A DNA stretch of 64,000 nucleotides from Desulfopila sp. IMCC35006 (lineage in GTDB: Bacteria; Desulfobacterota; Desulfobulbia; Desulfobulbales; Desulfocapsaceae): assembly GCF_005116645.1 (NCBI RefSeq), contig NZ_SWCM01000021.1, positions 1-64,000 of the forward strand. The letters run 5' to 3'. Position numbers and translations under genes: made by a program. A model generated the notes under the pieces. The model was not told where the DNA came from and ran no database searches. It worked only from the letters and a program-made list of their open reading frames with translations. Below, piece by piece: positions 53,398-62,118 of this stretch (positions are counted from its first letter, which is position 1; each line of letters begins with the position of its first letter).

Positions 53398-56331
53398 TTA
53401 CAATCTACCCTCATGGTCGTTTTCTACCGACCCGGAAAGCCGTTGGGCGGCGTCGGCATCTTTTTCCCAGTGGGTCATGTGGGAGATATGGGAAAGAGCG
53501 GCCAGGTAGTTCAGTATGGCGACAATTTGTTTACGCTGCTCCCAATAGGTAGGAACCTCTTCACGCAGCCAGTTTAAACCCTGTCTGGCATCATCAGTGC
53601 GTACGGTTTCATGTATGGCAAAGAGGATATTACGTACGGTGGTGGAGCCAAACTCTCCACTGCCCAAAGTTGTTCTCTTAAACTCGCTACCAGTCTTGAA
53701 ACGAACAGCATTGGCTTCGGCTTGATGAAAGAGACCGGTATAGTCGCGCACACCAAAACCTTTGGCAAGTTCTTGATAGGCACCTGAGCGGGCTTCCAGA
53801 TGTTTTTCCAGCTCAAGACCCTTAAGATAAAATCGTTCAGAGGCGGATAGGATTTTCCAATAGCGTGGCTCAAGTCCTTTGGGAACCAAATGGTCGGAGG
53901 CAATTTCCACCGCCCGGTCAATGACTTGCTCAAAGGCGGATTTTTCACCAGCCTGGCGTTGGCGGAACAGTTCATGTTTGATATCATGGCCCTCTATCTC
54001 ACTGTACCCTGTAAGCACCCTCAGGGCCGCGGCATATGCGGCCAGCTGGTAATCAGTATCAGCAAAGTTGGGGTCTTCCTGATCATCCAATGCCAGCATC
54101 TGGTCGAGTTGCCGCCTAACTTCGTCTTCAATCTCCGGATAAAGTTGGTCAAGAAACGCTGTGTCATGCTCAGTTCTTTTTCGAAGAACAAGGAGGACTG
54201 TGCCCTGAACATAGTTGCCTTTTTTTAAGCCGGAAGCTGCTTCAGTGCCAATGGTCCAAGCAGCAGTCACTCTAAGTCCACCGGCCCAAAGGATCATTGC
54301 AAGATCAGCCCAAACTGAGGCGTCTTGATGAGTGAACATAACAAGCTGAAAACCATTATTTGGCATATGCTTTGTCAGGTTGGAGTAACAATCGACCATG
54401 GAATGTTTAAAATTTTCTCCTGAACCACGAACGGCTAAAGCTTTCTTTGTTGCTGTATACCAATCTGGAAAAGCTTGAGGCAGGTGTTTTTCATACCAAG
54501 CAAGAAAGAATTCAGTAAGCTCATGATAGTTAATTGCATCTGCATATGGCGGATCTGTAATCCATAAATCGTTTTCGACCACAAGTTGTCGCGCATCATG
54601 AGTCTGAACGTAAGAGCGGCAGGCTTCTTGCGATTTTGGGAATTGAGATAAATAGAATATCTGCAGATTGCTTAACGATCTTGCTGCATAATTATATTGA
54701 GGATTTAACGCTTGATCATAAAAAACATTTCTCGATGAACCCGGACCCTTTGATTTATGAGGGTTCCAGCCACATAGTTTTGCCAAATTGTCAACACCAG
54801 CACCAATAGATAAGCATGATGCAATAACCATCTCAGGCGTGGAAGGATTAATTTTCTTAAACTCAGTTAAAAATTCTCCATGTATTAATAATTGCCGCGG
54901 ATTAAACAAATGATGCCAATAAGTCCACCCTCTTGTCCGAATTGGTTCCTCTGTCTTTTCCCCTCCCCGCTCAATGATCCGGCTCGGAATAAATCCTCTC
55001 TTTTGCCAATCAGTGAAATGGTCCTTAACCAAACTTAATACCTTCTCTTCTCTTGCCAAATCATCATCACCCACTTCACAAAAATGACGACGGATTTTTT
55101 CCACATCTTCGCCCTTGGAGTTTTTACCCCAATACTTTTCCACCCAGCGTACACAGTAGAGCCGTTCCTGGAAGATATCATCAGGCCTTGGCACAAGGTC
55201 ATCATTTTCCCAGAGCCGCAGACCATATGCAGTTTCTCCACCCACCCTTCGGTCGCCACGGATGGATGTGATGGAAAAGGTTTCTCCCGTCTCGGGACAG
55301 ACCATTCTCCCATCTTGAATTGTGCCCTTTTTCGCCCTGGACATGGTCTCTTCATCAGCACCAGTTACAATTTCGATAGAATAACTCTGATGCGAATCAT
55401 TTCGTTTTAATACCGCACATACTTGGTACTTTTCACTGATCACCCAGGAAGGAACAAGGGGGAGCATCAGGCCGGTTGCTGGACACCTTGCTTCCACACA
55501 ATAAAGATAAGCATCGGCCCGCCATCCTTTCGCGTTGTGTTCAATTCCCCACTCTGTAATCTGCTTGTCCGCCGCATCAAAGGCTGTCTGCTGAGCATCC
55601 TGAACTTGGTTCTGTATCACCTCTCCACCACCGATCAAGTGAATAGAGGCCCACGTAAGAAGGGCTGCAACGGGGTTGAGATCCGAGCCATAAGCCTCAC
55701 AACCAAGCCGAGCTGCCTCAAAAGGAATAGAGCCCCCACCACAAAAGGCGTCTCCCACTCGGGGTATACGACCAAAGCGGCGTGTACCAAGTTCCACAAC
55801 AAGCTCCTGCAATTCGGCGGCATTGGTACCCAGATGTGTATTGATATCCCGCCATACACTTTGGTCCGGTCCTTCAACTTGTTCGGGACGGTCGCAATAG
55901 GTTAGTTTCTCATCATAGGACATACGATTAAAAACCTTGTGCAACACCTCTTCCTTTTCAACCTCACTTAAACCGATTGACCAGCTTCGTTTGGGTTGCC
56001 CCTCATCATCAATAAGCAATTCATCCCATTCTTGCTCAGTCAAATGACTCTGTACGACCTGGGCTGGGATGGCTTTTGATCGCCTCTGCCACAGACCTTC
56101 ATCGTCCATGGTCATGATTTTGAGAAATATTTCCCGATCCCTTTGCGGATCATTGGAAACCGGCATAAGCATACCGATAATAACAGCCCGCACGAGAACC
56201 AGAGGTTTTCTTCCCCACCATTTCCCCAGACTGGTCAACGTCTGACTGGCACCAGCCTTCCTCTCTTTGTAGCTCTCCTTAGAGATCTTGGAGACAGGGA
56301 ACTGCTCTTCAATAAAAACACGGTCATTCAT
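53398..56331 (-). CDS. DUF1156 DNA methyltransferase
   Basis: This 977-residue protein starts with a DUF1156 domain (SKESYKERKAGASQTLTSLGKWWGRKPL). Motif I FCGGGSIPFEAARLG lies at about 200 and the catalytic DPPY (WITDPPYADAINYHE) at about 597. It should methylate adenine or cytosine exocyclic amines, marking self DNA in the DUF499/DUF1156 system. It lies 18 bp after the DUF3780 gene and abuts the helicase gene. NCBI family names call such proteins anti-phage-associated; the mechanism is not settled. Confidence 0.9.
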   Translation of the reverse strand: MNDRVFIEEQFPVSKISKESYKERKAGASQTLTSLGKWWGRKPLVLVRAVIIGMLMPVSNDPQRDREIFLKIMTMDDEGLWQRRSKAIPAQVVQSHLTEQEWDELLIDDEGQPKRSWSIGLSEVEKEEVLHKVFNRMSYDEKLTYCDRPEQVEGPDQSVWRDINTHLGTNAAELQELVVELGTRRFGRIPRVGDAFCGGGSIPFEAARLGCEAYGSDLNPVAALLTWASIHLIGGGEVIQNQVQDAQQTAFDAADKQITEWGIEHNAKGWRADAYLYCVEARCPATGLMLPLVPSWVISEKYQVCAVLKRNDSHQSYSIEIVTGADEETMSRAKKGTIQDGRMVCPETGETFSITSIRGDRRVGGETAYGLRLWENDDLVPRPDDIFQERLYCVRWVEKYWGKNSKGEDVEKIRRHFCEVGDDDLAREEKVLSLVKDHFTDWQKRGFIPSRIIERGGEKTEEPIRTRGWTYWHHLFNPRQLLIHGEFLTEFKKINPSTPEMVIASCLSIGAGVDNLAKLCGWNPHKSKGPGSSRNVFYDQALNPQYNYAARSLSNLQIFYLSQFPKSQEACRSYVQTHDARQLVVENDLWITDPPYADAINYHELTEFFLAWYEKHLPQAFPDWYTATKKALAVRGSGENFKHSMVDCYSNLTKHMPNNGFQLVMFTHQDASVWADLAMILWAGGLRVTAAWTIGTEAASGLKKGNYVQGTVLLVLRKRTEHDTAFLDQLYPEIEDEVRRQLDQMLALDDQEDPNFADTDYQLAAYAAALRVLTGYSEIEGHDIKHELFRQRQAGEKSAFEQVIDRAVEIASDHLVPKGLEPRYWKILSASERFYLKGLELEKHLEARSGAYQELAKGFGVRDYTGLFHQAEANAVRFKTGSEFKRTTLGSGEFGSTTVRNILFAIHETVRTDDARQGLNWLREEVPTYWEQRKQIVAILNYLAALSHISHMTHWEKDADAAQRLSGSVENDHEGRL

Positions 56332-56349
56332 ACTCTATCCTTTTTCGAA

Positions 56350-56982
56350 TCAACTTTTCTGATCCGGTAATAAATCAAACAATCCACCAAGCTGCCGCCT
56401 ACGCATTGCAGATTGACCACTCTCGGAAACCGGATTCTCGGACAAGGCAAAGCGGACTGCTTTGCGCCATCCTTTACCCTTCCCATTTATAGCATGCCCA
56501 GTACAGGCATTGGTCATGGTATAAAGCCACCAGCGTTCTTCAGGTACAAGTCCCAGCCAGTTCCTGATAGCGGTACTGATGAGAAAGGGATCACACTCCT
56601 CAATCGCCCAGGCCAGAAGGACCAATTCCTTACCCAGAGAGCGTTCGACCGGAATCTGCCCCGCCTTAACCCATTTAGCGGTCTTCATCCCCATGCCCCG
56701 CAGACGCCGGTTAAACTCTGCTTTGACCTCTTCGGCTATCTCGTCCCAGAAACGGCGAGGTAGAATCACTTTTAGTTGAGCATCCTCATCGTTGAAACTG
56801 AGCGGAATATCTTCACCTTTGTCTAATTGCTTCCATCTGAAATGCTCCGAAATAAACACCTCGGCATTTTGAGCGCGGGATGTGGGAATCGTCACCAGAA
56901 AAAAATGCTCACTCTGTTCCGGCATAAAGCCAAAGCCCAAAATTTTTTTCTTATTTGCTGCCTTTCTTACCTGTTGACTCAC
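56350..56982 (-). CDS. DUF3780 protein of the defence system
   Basis: This 210-residue protein has the DUF3780 pattern: GFGFMPEQSEHFFLVTIP near the start, FRWKQLD, then LPRRFWDEIAEEVKAEFNRRL and a C-terminal AIRNWLGLVPEERWWLYTMT block. Start is GTG, overlapping the DUF499 stop by 4 bp. Its function is unknown; it is found in operons with DUF499 and DUF1156 genes, so it is probably a subunit or adaptor. Confidence 0.88.
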   Translation of the reverse strand: MSQQVRKAANKKKILGFGFMPEQSEHFFLVTIPTSRAQNAEVFISEHFRWKQLDKGEDIPLSFNDEDAQLKVILPRRFWDEIAEEVKAEFNRRLRGMGMKTAKWVKAGQIPVERSLGKELVLLAWAIEECDPFLISTAIRNWLGLVPEERWWLYTMTNACTGHAINGKGKGWRKAVRFALSENPVSESGQSAMRRRQLGGLFDLLPDQKS

Positions 56983-59900
56983 TGATTAACCTCACCGGGC
57001 TGCAACTTGCTTTTTGCCTCGGCAATCCAGTCAAGCAACTGTTGTCCTTTGTCAAACTTAACATGTTCAACGGTTAAAAAAATTTGGCTGCCATTCATGG
57101 CATTTTGCAATTGCTTCACCAGTTTTTCAAAAGCATCTCCATGCAACCCAAACGATTCGGCGCTCGCATAACTGATCTCCTGTGCATCGTCATTTGCCTG
57201 CACATCAATGGTGATACCATAGGCCGTTCCATGAAATTTTGTTAATCTTTCCATAAATTCAAAGGCGAACTTGGCTGTAAGGTTGGAATGACGGCGATGC
57301 CATATGAGTGGTTGGCCTGGATCAACCTTAACTTCCTTGGTTATATACTGTTTGACCTGTATCTTTTCCTGGGCCGATGTCACTCCATCCTGTTGGGCTA
57401 TTGCCAAGATAAAAGGGCACTCTTCAGTAATAGGAAAAGGACCGTTGTAGGTCGCACCAAAGCCTTTTGGGTCTGAACCATCCGTAGTATATCGTATACT
57501 TCCTTTAGGATAAGCCTGCAGCTCAACCATCCAGTCATTACCCTGCTGGAATACCTTGTATTTAAGATTGATAGTATTTTTCCAAGTTTCGGATACCCCG
57601 GTGCTATGTGCGCCTGTTGAATCAACACAAAGGAAGGAAAGCTGCAGTTCCCTGGTCTTAAAATTAGTAAAAGATTCTATCCTGCCAGAGGCTGTTGTTG
57701 GGATATTATCTCCGATTTCATAATAAACTGTATCGCCGTGGACCGGCGTTATTTTCAGTGAAACCTCTCCTGTAGTTTCATCACGGCTGAGTCGTTGCAG
57801 GCGCACCTCGGTATCAGGTGGGGGAAAAGGCCCCTTGTTAATATACCCTCCTTCATCACGCCAGCGGTCTTGAGCAACAGCCGTACTTTTAAGAGTTTCC
57901 AATGCATCAGGCCTGTGAAACTGCCAGGTAGTGAGAGTTGCGGCCCTTCGTTTAACTTCTGACCATTGTGCAGTCTGCTGACCACCAAACAACCGTGCTT
58001 CACATTTTTTACGAAAAGTGTCGCTGGAAATATCGTTGGTGAATTTTTGCAATTTCTCCAAGGTGTCACGAATCAACTGTTCCCCATCGAATTGGTTGTC
58101 CTGAAACTGAATACGGCAATCAGTGGAGCGAAAACCGTTTTTGGATGGATATGATAGAGTAGTAAAGGTTTCCTGGATAGCGCTGCGCAGACTAAGCATG
58201 ATCTTATCTTGACTGACCAATGCTCGCTGTCGCTGGGGATCGTTATCTGCCAATCGTTCTGCGTTAAAATCGGCCAGAATAGAGAGAACGGCCTTATGCT
58301 GAGCTGCCTGTTCAACTACACGCCCCAGGGTGTCATGACTGCCCGTGAGAAAGACAACCCGGTTTTTGTATTCGATGTCTTCCGCAAAGGTGTTCCACTC
58401 AGGGCTGAGTCTTGAAACGGCGTTTGGTTCTGTGGTCGGCTCCGTGATAACAAGAGTTGTCTTGTCCGCTTCAATGTTTACTTCGTCAATTCCGGGCAAA
58501 ATCTCTACTTTCTGGTAACAGTAACAGTCTTTCATGCTCGGTGTAAAAAGGGTGGCGAGGTACTTACGCAACTCTTTGATACATGATTCCTTATTGTAGG
58601 ATTCAGCGAGAGAATGGAGTTTGGCTGCCAGATTCTGGGTATTCTTGAAAAAGAGACGCCCATCCTGACTGGTGTGGAGATACCAGGCTTGTGTTGGCAG
58701 GTAATCAACAATACTCTTTTTGACATTGGAAATATCACGCCCTGGAGCACAGAGAAAACCCATAATATCACTTTCACGTAACCCATGGGTCGCTCCCGGG
58801 ATATTGGCCAAGGATGCAACAAGAAGCAGCTTGCACACATCTTGTGCATCACTGTTTGATCCGAGCTTTTTGTCCAATTCTTCCGCGACGGAATGGCCTT
58901 CTTTGGCTATATCATGGGTAATGGCCTCACTTAGAGACGGGTTAATCGATTTTATCTCCGAAAAGACTTCATCGTTATTCAAGTCCAGATCGTATGGGTG
59001 TATCAGTTTGACCTCTTGGGCGCGACCTGTATTATACATACTGGAAACAAAAATGCGCATCATCCGGATAAGACCTCGGGTCTGCTGAAAACCGGGATTT
59101 TCCTTGAAGCGACCATAGAGATCACGAATGGAGAAATGAAACGGATATGACTCTATAAGCTGGGCAGCATAGGAATCCGGAGAGGCATTAGTGACATCCA
59201 TCTCCTTGGCATCGCGCACGGCCTTGGCGTATTCATTGGCCACGGCCTTGATAGTCTCATTGTCGGGCAATTTTTCAAAGAGCCGAGTGCGCAGTATGTG
59301 ATACAGCTCATCGCCATGAGGATTGACCGGCTCAATGCGCAATGCAGAACGGTTGGTTTCCTTTTGTAGATTAGCCAAGGCTTTATTGAGCTGATCTGTC
59401 CCACCCTCATAAGATGCCGTCAGGTCGGAAATAATGACACAAACATTTGTAAGCTCCGCCTTGTTGACAGCCACGAGCAGATTGGCAAGAGCAGTAGTCG
59501 TCACCACAGACAGATCACTGTTACCTATCTCACGGGATTTAACGTAATCCATGTATGGTGGCAGCTCATCCAGCAGAATGAGAGTAGGTTCCCCTTTAAG
59601 TAAGTTGATCCAGGCGGTTTCCCCTGGTGCCTGGAGCGGTGAGTAATAATCCTTGAACTGATTTTTTTTGCCTAACTGGTCTGCAAGAGCACCCCATATT
59701 CCAAGCGGTGCATCTGATTGACGGCCATTAAATCCTATAACTTTTACTGTGCCCAGCTTTGCCCCCGGCCCTTCCAAGCCAAGTACTCTTTTTCTCAATT
59801 CAGGCTCTGCCGCAAGAAGACCCAAAGCGATCATATTGTGAGTTTTACCACCGCCCATGGCCTGGGTTAGTAAAAAAGTAGATGCCTGATCACTGCTCCC

Positions 59901-60080
59901 ATCCAGACGACTGAATGTCTTTTCCAACAAAGTTTTCATGCCGGAAGTGGTAAAGTTCTCAGCAAAAAAGCTTTCACCATCAATTTTACCTTCCAGGAGA
60001 TCAGATAAATCGAGAACGACATCACGGCGATCTTTGTTATAAACACTCTGGCGAGGGGTACAGGCTTGTTTTAAGAACAT
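56979..60080 (-). CDS. DUF499 AAA-type ATPase of the defence system
   Basis: This 1033-residue protein is the first gene of the four-gene operon. It has Walker A TQAMGGGKTHNM at about residue 75 and Walker B LILLDELPPYMDY at about 165. The middle region is helical, and the C-terminal part has beta-rich repeats including SIRYTTDGSDP, which resembles a chitobiase/beta-hexosaminidase C-terminal-like domain. DUF499 proteins are ATPases found in predicted phage-defence islands. It likely powers recognition or remodelling of foreign DNA with the partner proteins. Confidence 0.9.
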   Translation of the reverse strand: MFLKQACTPRQSVYNKDRRDVVLDLSDLLEGKIDGESFFAENFTTSGMKTLLEKTFSRLDGSSDQASTFLLTQAMGGGKTHNMIALGLLAAEPELRKRVLGLEGPGAKLGTVKVIGFNGRQSDAPLGIWGALADQLGKKNQFKDYYSPLQAPGETAWINLLKGEPTLILLDELPPYMDYVKSREIGNSDLSVVTTTALANLLVAVNKAELTNVCVIISDLTASYEGGTDQLNKALANLQKETNRSALRIEPVNPHGDELYHILRTRLFEKLPDNETIKAVANEYAKAVRDAKEMDVTNASPDSYAAQLIESYPFHFSIRDLYGRFKENPGFQQTRGLIRMMRIFVSSMYNTGRAQEVKLIHPYDLDLNNDEVFSEIKSINPSLSEAITHDIAKEGHSVAEELDKKLGSNSDAQDVCKLLLVASLANIPGATHGLRESDIMGFLCAPGRDISNVKKSIVDYLPTQAWYLHTSQDGRLFFKNTQNLAAKLHSLAESYNKESCIKELRKYLATLFTPSMKDCYCYQKVEILPGIDEVNIEADKTTLVITEPTTEPNAVSRLSPEWNTFAEDIEYKNRVVFLTGSHDTLGRVVEQAAQHKAVLSILADFNAERLADNDPQRQRALVSQDKIMLSLRSAIQETFTTLSYPSKNGFRSTDCRIQFQDNQFDGEQLIRDTLEKLQKFTNDISSDTFRKKCEARLFGGQQTAQWSEVKRRAATLTTWQFHRPDALETLKSTAVAQDRWRDEGGYINKGPFPPPDTEVRLQRLSRDETTGEVSLKITPVHGDTVYYEIGDNIPTTASGRIESFTNFKTRELQLSFLCVDSTGAHSTGVSETWKNTINLKYKVFQQGNDWMVELQAYPKGSIRYTTDGSDPKGFGATYNGPFPITEECPFILAIAQQDGVTSAQEKIQVKQYITKEVKVDPGQPLIWHRRHSNLTAKFAFEFMERLTKFHGTAYGITIDVQANDDAQEISYASAESFGLHGDAFEKLVKQLQNAMNGSQIFLTVEHVKFDKGQQLLDWIAEAKSKLQPGEVNQ

Positions 60081-60369
60081 AGCTTTATTAGTCTCAGTTA
60101 TTATTGATGAGTTCTTGTTTCTTATAGTGCACTCGTAGAAGATCTCGATGGAAACAAATTACTGTCATTGGTAAAACGGCAACATGCCATGAAAGGGATT
60201 GAACATCAATTATTTCCCAGTACCCGAGGCAATATTCAATCCTATAGGGAAACACTGCTGCAGAGAAAGAAAGCAGTGGTCAATTTCTCCCAGGTCAAAT
60301 TCACCACTACCCTGCCCAATGAAGCTTGCCACGCCACTTTGCAAGTTACCATCCCATCATCCCTCCCAC

Positions 60370-60519
60370 GGTTGCTATAAGTGGCCAAAGGTTGAAGAGG
60401 CATGGTCCTACTTTTTTCCAGACCAAGATTACGTTGAGGCACATCGAGGTGCTGATGACGCACTTCATGAAGCGAAAATAGTATATGAACTTTATCGTCG
60501 CGATACTTTCAAAGTATAG
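60370..60519 (+). pseudogene. 3' remnant of a DEDD-type exonuclease gene
   Basis: The last 49 codons read KWPKVEEAWSYFF, then a DYVEAHRGADDALHEA block, and end at YRRDTFKV. That matches the end of DEDDh 3'-5' exonucleases, where H..ADDAL..A.. holds the catalytic histidine and last aspartate. Upstream the frame is disrupted and no other exonuclease motif is seen. A GGACCAGCGGG repeat begins at its stop codon. No complete gene lies in 60081-60773. Confidence 0.65.
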
Positions 60520-60544
60520 GACCAGCGGGCTCATTTGAACAGAA
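60519..60544. repeat. GGACCAGCGGG repeat, copy 2
   Basis: This matches 29971-29996 (GGACCAGCGGG..CATTTGAAC) and is followed by AAGGATACGGT where copy 1 has ACCTACGGT. Both copies adjoin gene remnants, so this is probably the end of a mobile unit. Confidence 0.5.
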
Positions 60545-60698
60545 GGATACGGTATCAAGAATTTCGACAAGGTCATAACCATACCTTTCTGAATGCATAG
60601 CCGCTGTTTTGATTCAACCCTCCTGGGCGATCTGCGGGGGTTACAACTCCCTACTCGTTTTTGTAGGGGAGCAGCTGTGATCTCGGCTGGGCTATTTT

Positions 60699-60769
60699 GA
60701 TGCAACGTTGCTGCGCTTGACCTGCCGGGCAGCTTTATCGCCCGGTCATGGTCTGAGCGCGTGTTAGAC
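60699..60769 (-). other. attC-like site 5 downstream of the glycosylase gene
   Basis: On the minus strand it starts with GTCTAAC, a perfect RYYYAAC core (plus 60763-60769). GCGCT pairs with AGCGC, and CCGGGC pairs with GCCCGG around the centre. It ends near GTTGCAT, which is off consensus. It lies 5 bp past the glycosylase stop codon. Confidence 0.4.
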
Positions 60770-60773
60770 ATTT

Positions 60774-61331
60774 CTATATTTCGAGCTTCAGGTCAAAGGT
60801 ACTTTTCAAAATGTTTGGTAGCCAGAATTCTTTCCATACGTCTTTATAGAATTTTCGGTTTTGTACGTCTGGATGGATAAGTTCAAAAATATCTGCTTGT
60901 TCAGGAATGAAGTTTTTTATAACTTTGGCTTGGCCACAAAGAATACAAGCCTTGGATTTTTCTATGATAGGCTTGTTTACGATAGATGCCATTTTGATGT
61001 AACAAAGGTGTTTTTTAGTTATTTTTTCAGAATCTAAAAAGTGATATGAAGCATTAAGGAAGGCAATACCTTCAGCAGCCAGTGCTTCAAACAACTTGAT
61101 TGGAGTTGAATGTCTTTCCTTTACTGCAACTAAATTGATTCCAAGTGATGACAAGACGTGATACCCGGAACAGTTATCTCTTAATAACTCCCCCCATGAC
61201 TCTTTGCAGAATGGAATGCCTACAGGTGAGGTAGGATACGGATCTCTCCCAACAATTGTTAAATCAAAGTTTTGTTTTTGTTCCAAAATCTCTTTATAGG
61301 CTTCTGGAAGTGGATGATATGAAATTCCCAA
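60774..61331 (-). CDS. Uracil-DNA-glycosylase-superfamily protein, probably 5'-truncated
   Basis: About 185 residues are open from a TTG codon. Motif 1 VGRDPYPTSPVG matches the water-activating GxDPYH loop of uracil-DNA glycosylases. GIAFLNASYHF matches the LLLN strand, and a histidine motif (LIHPD) stands near the C-terminus. The fold implies base excision from DNA. The frame continues upstream without a start (CGIIGVNN...) until it meets repeat E4, so the N-terminus seems to be cut off by the repeat junction. Glycosylases that remove modified phage bases exist, which would fit the island. Activity of the truncated form is doubtful. Confidence 0.65.
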   Translation of the reverse strand: MGISYHPLPEAYKEILEQKQNFDLTIVGRDPYPTSPVGIPFCKESWGELLRDNCSGYHVLSSLGINLVAVKERHSTPIKLFEALAAEGIAFLNASYHFLDSEKITKKHLCYIKMASIVNKPIIEKSKACILCGQAKVIKNFIPEQADIFELIHPDVQNRKFYKDVWKEFWLPNILKSTFDLKLEI

Positions 61332-61359
61332 ATTATTTACACCAATAATTCCGCACCCT

Positions 61360-61530
61360 GCGCGACCAGGTGCCGTGTTTTGATACCAATAATTTAACGG
61401 CCCTGGTTAGTCCCGGTCAGATCGGGAGCTGGTGGTCTGTTGCGGTGGTATCAAACCAACCGCTAGCCAATATCCCTCAATCTGGAGCTTTTCTTTCAGA
61501 AAATTTAAAAAATTACCCCAACTACAAGTT
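61360..61530. repeat. E4: right border repeat of the defence island
   Basis: This matches E3 (47676-47847) with about 15 differences. It keeps TTTTGATACC (61377-61386) and the inner GGTATCAAA (near 61447) but lacks the left GGTATCAAAA arm, which is replaced by the truncated glycosylase gene. It overlaps the 3' half of the small gene at 61407-61631. Confidence 0.8.
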
Positions 61531-61631
61531 CCCGGACTGATGTTGAGATACTCCTTAATGATCTTTTTTTGCTCTTTAGGTTCATAAAGAGACCACTCAA
61601 TAAACAAATCTTTTTCCTGCTCTTTGGTCAT
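61407..61631 (-). CDS. Small hypothetical protein carrying the E repeat
   Basis: This 74-residue protein starts at the ATG with GGGAG upstream; a longer frame from 61670 is less likely. Its N-terminal half is acidic and helical (KEQEKDLFIEWSLYEPKEQKK). The C-terminal half is encoded within E4 and repeated at 47723-47845. No family is recognised. It lies downstream of HU on the same strand. Confidence 0.5.
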   Translation of the reverse strand: MTKEQEKDLFIEWSLYEPKEQKKIIKEYLNISPGTCSWGNFLNFLKEKLQIEGYWLAVGLIPPQQTTSSRSDRD

Positions 61632-61756
61632 GCTGTTTTCTCCCGGAAGATTAAAAGTAATAGCTTTCACCTGGGAGTCTACAAGCGAATTCTTACGAAA
61701 ATCTTACACCGCTGGTCAAGGCTTTTTCCGAAAAACAAAATCTGTCGCTATTTTAA

Positions 61757-62032
61757 TCAACTGTTCACTTCATCACTCAACGACTTACCGACTTTGAATT
61801 TAACGTAATTTTTTGCAGGAAGTTCGATTGATTTTCCGGTTTGAGGGTTTCTACCTGTCCTGGCTTCTCTCCTGGAAGTAGAAAAAGCACCGAAACCAAC
61901 CAGGGTTATTTTTTCTTTTTTCTTAAGCGAACTGGTGAAAGCATCCAAAGTACCTTGCAAGGCTTTTTCAGCTTGAGTTTCAGTGAGATTGGCAGATTTT
62001 GCAATGTAGTCAACAAGCTCTTTCCTATTCAT
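61757..62032 (-). CDS. HU-family DNA-binding protein
   Basis: This 91-residue protein is a standard HU: MNRKELVDYIAKSANLT at the start, GFGAFSTSRREARTGRNPQTG for the DNA-binding arms, and a VKFKVGKSL end. HU bends and compacts DNA and often assists recombination or relaxosome formation. It sits next to the relaxase operon, so an accessory role in transfer or replication is plausible. Confidence 0.93.
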   Translation of the reverse strand: MNRKELVDYIAKSANLTETQAEKALQGTLDAFTSSLKKKEKITLVGFGAFSTSRREARTGRNPQTGKSIELPAKNYVKFKVGKSLSDEVNS

Positions 62033-62118
62033 AGTTATTCCTTTTGGCTATCTCGATTTAACAAAAACGGCTCCACATTCGCACTGCTAGTTTAAGTCAA
62101 CGAAATGTTATGAACTAA

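Noticed and set aside
55423-55905. 160-codon plus-strand frame
   Set aside because: It is antisense to the DUF1156 methylase; nothing in it resembles a protein family.
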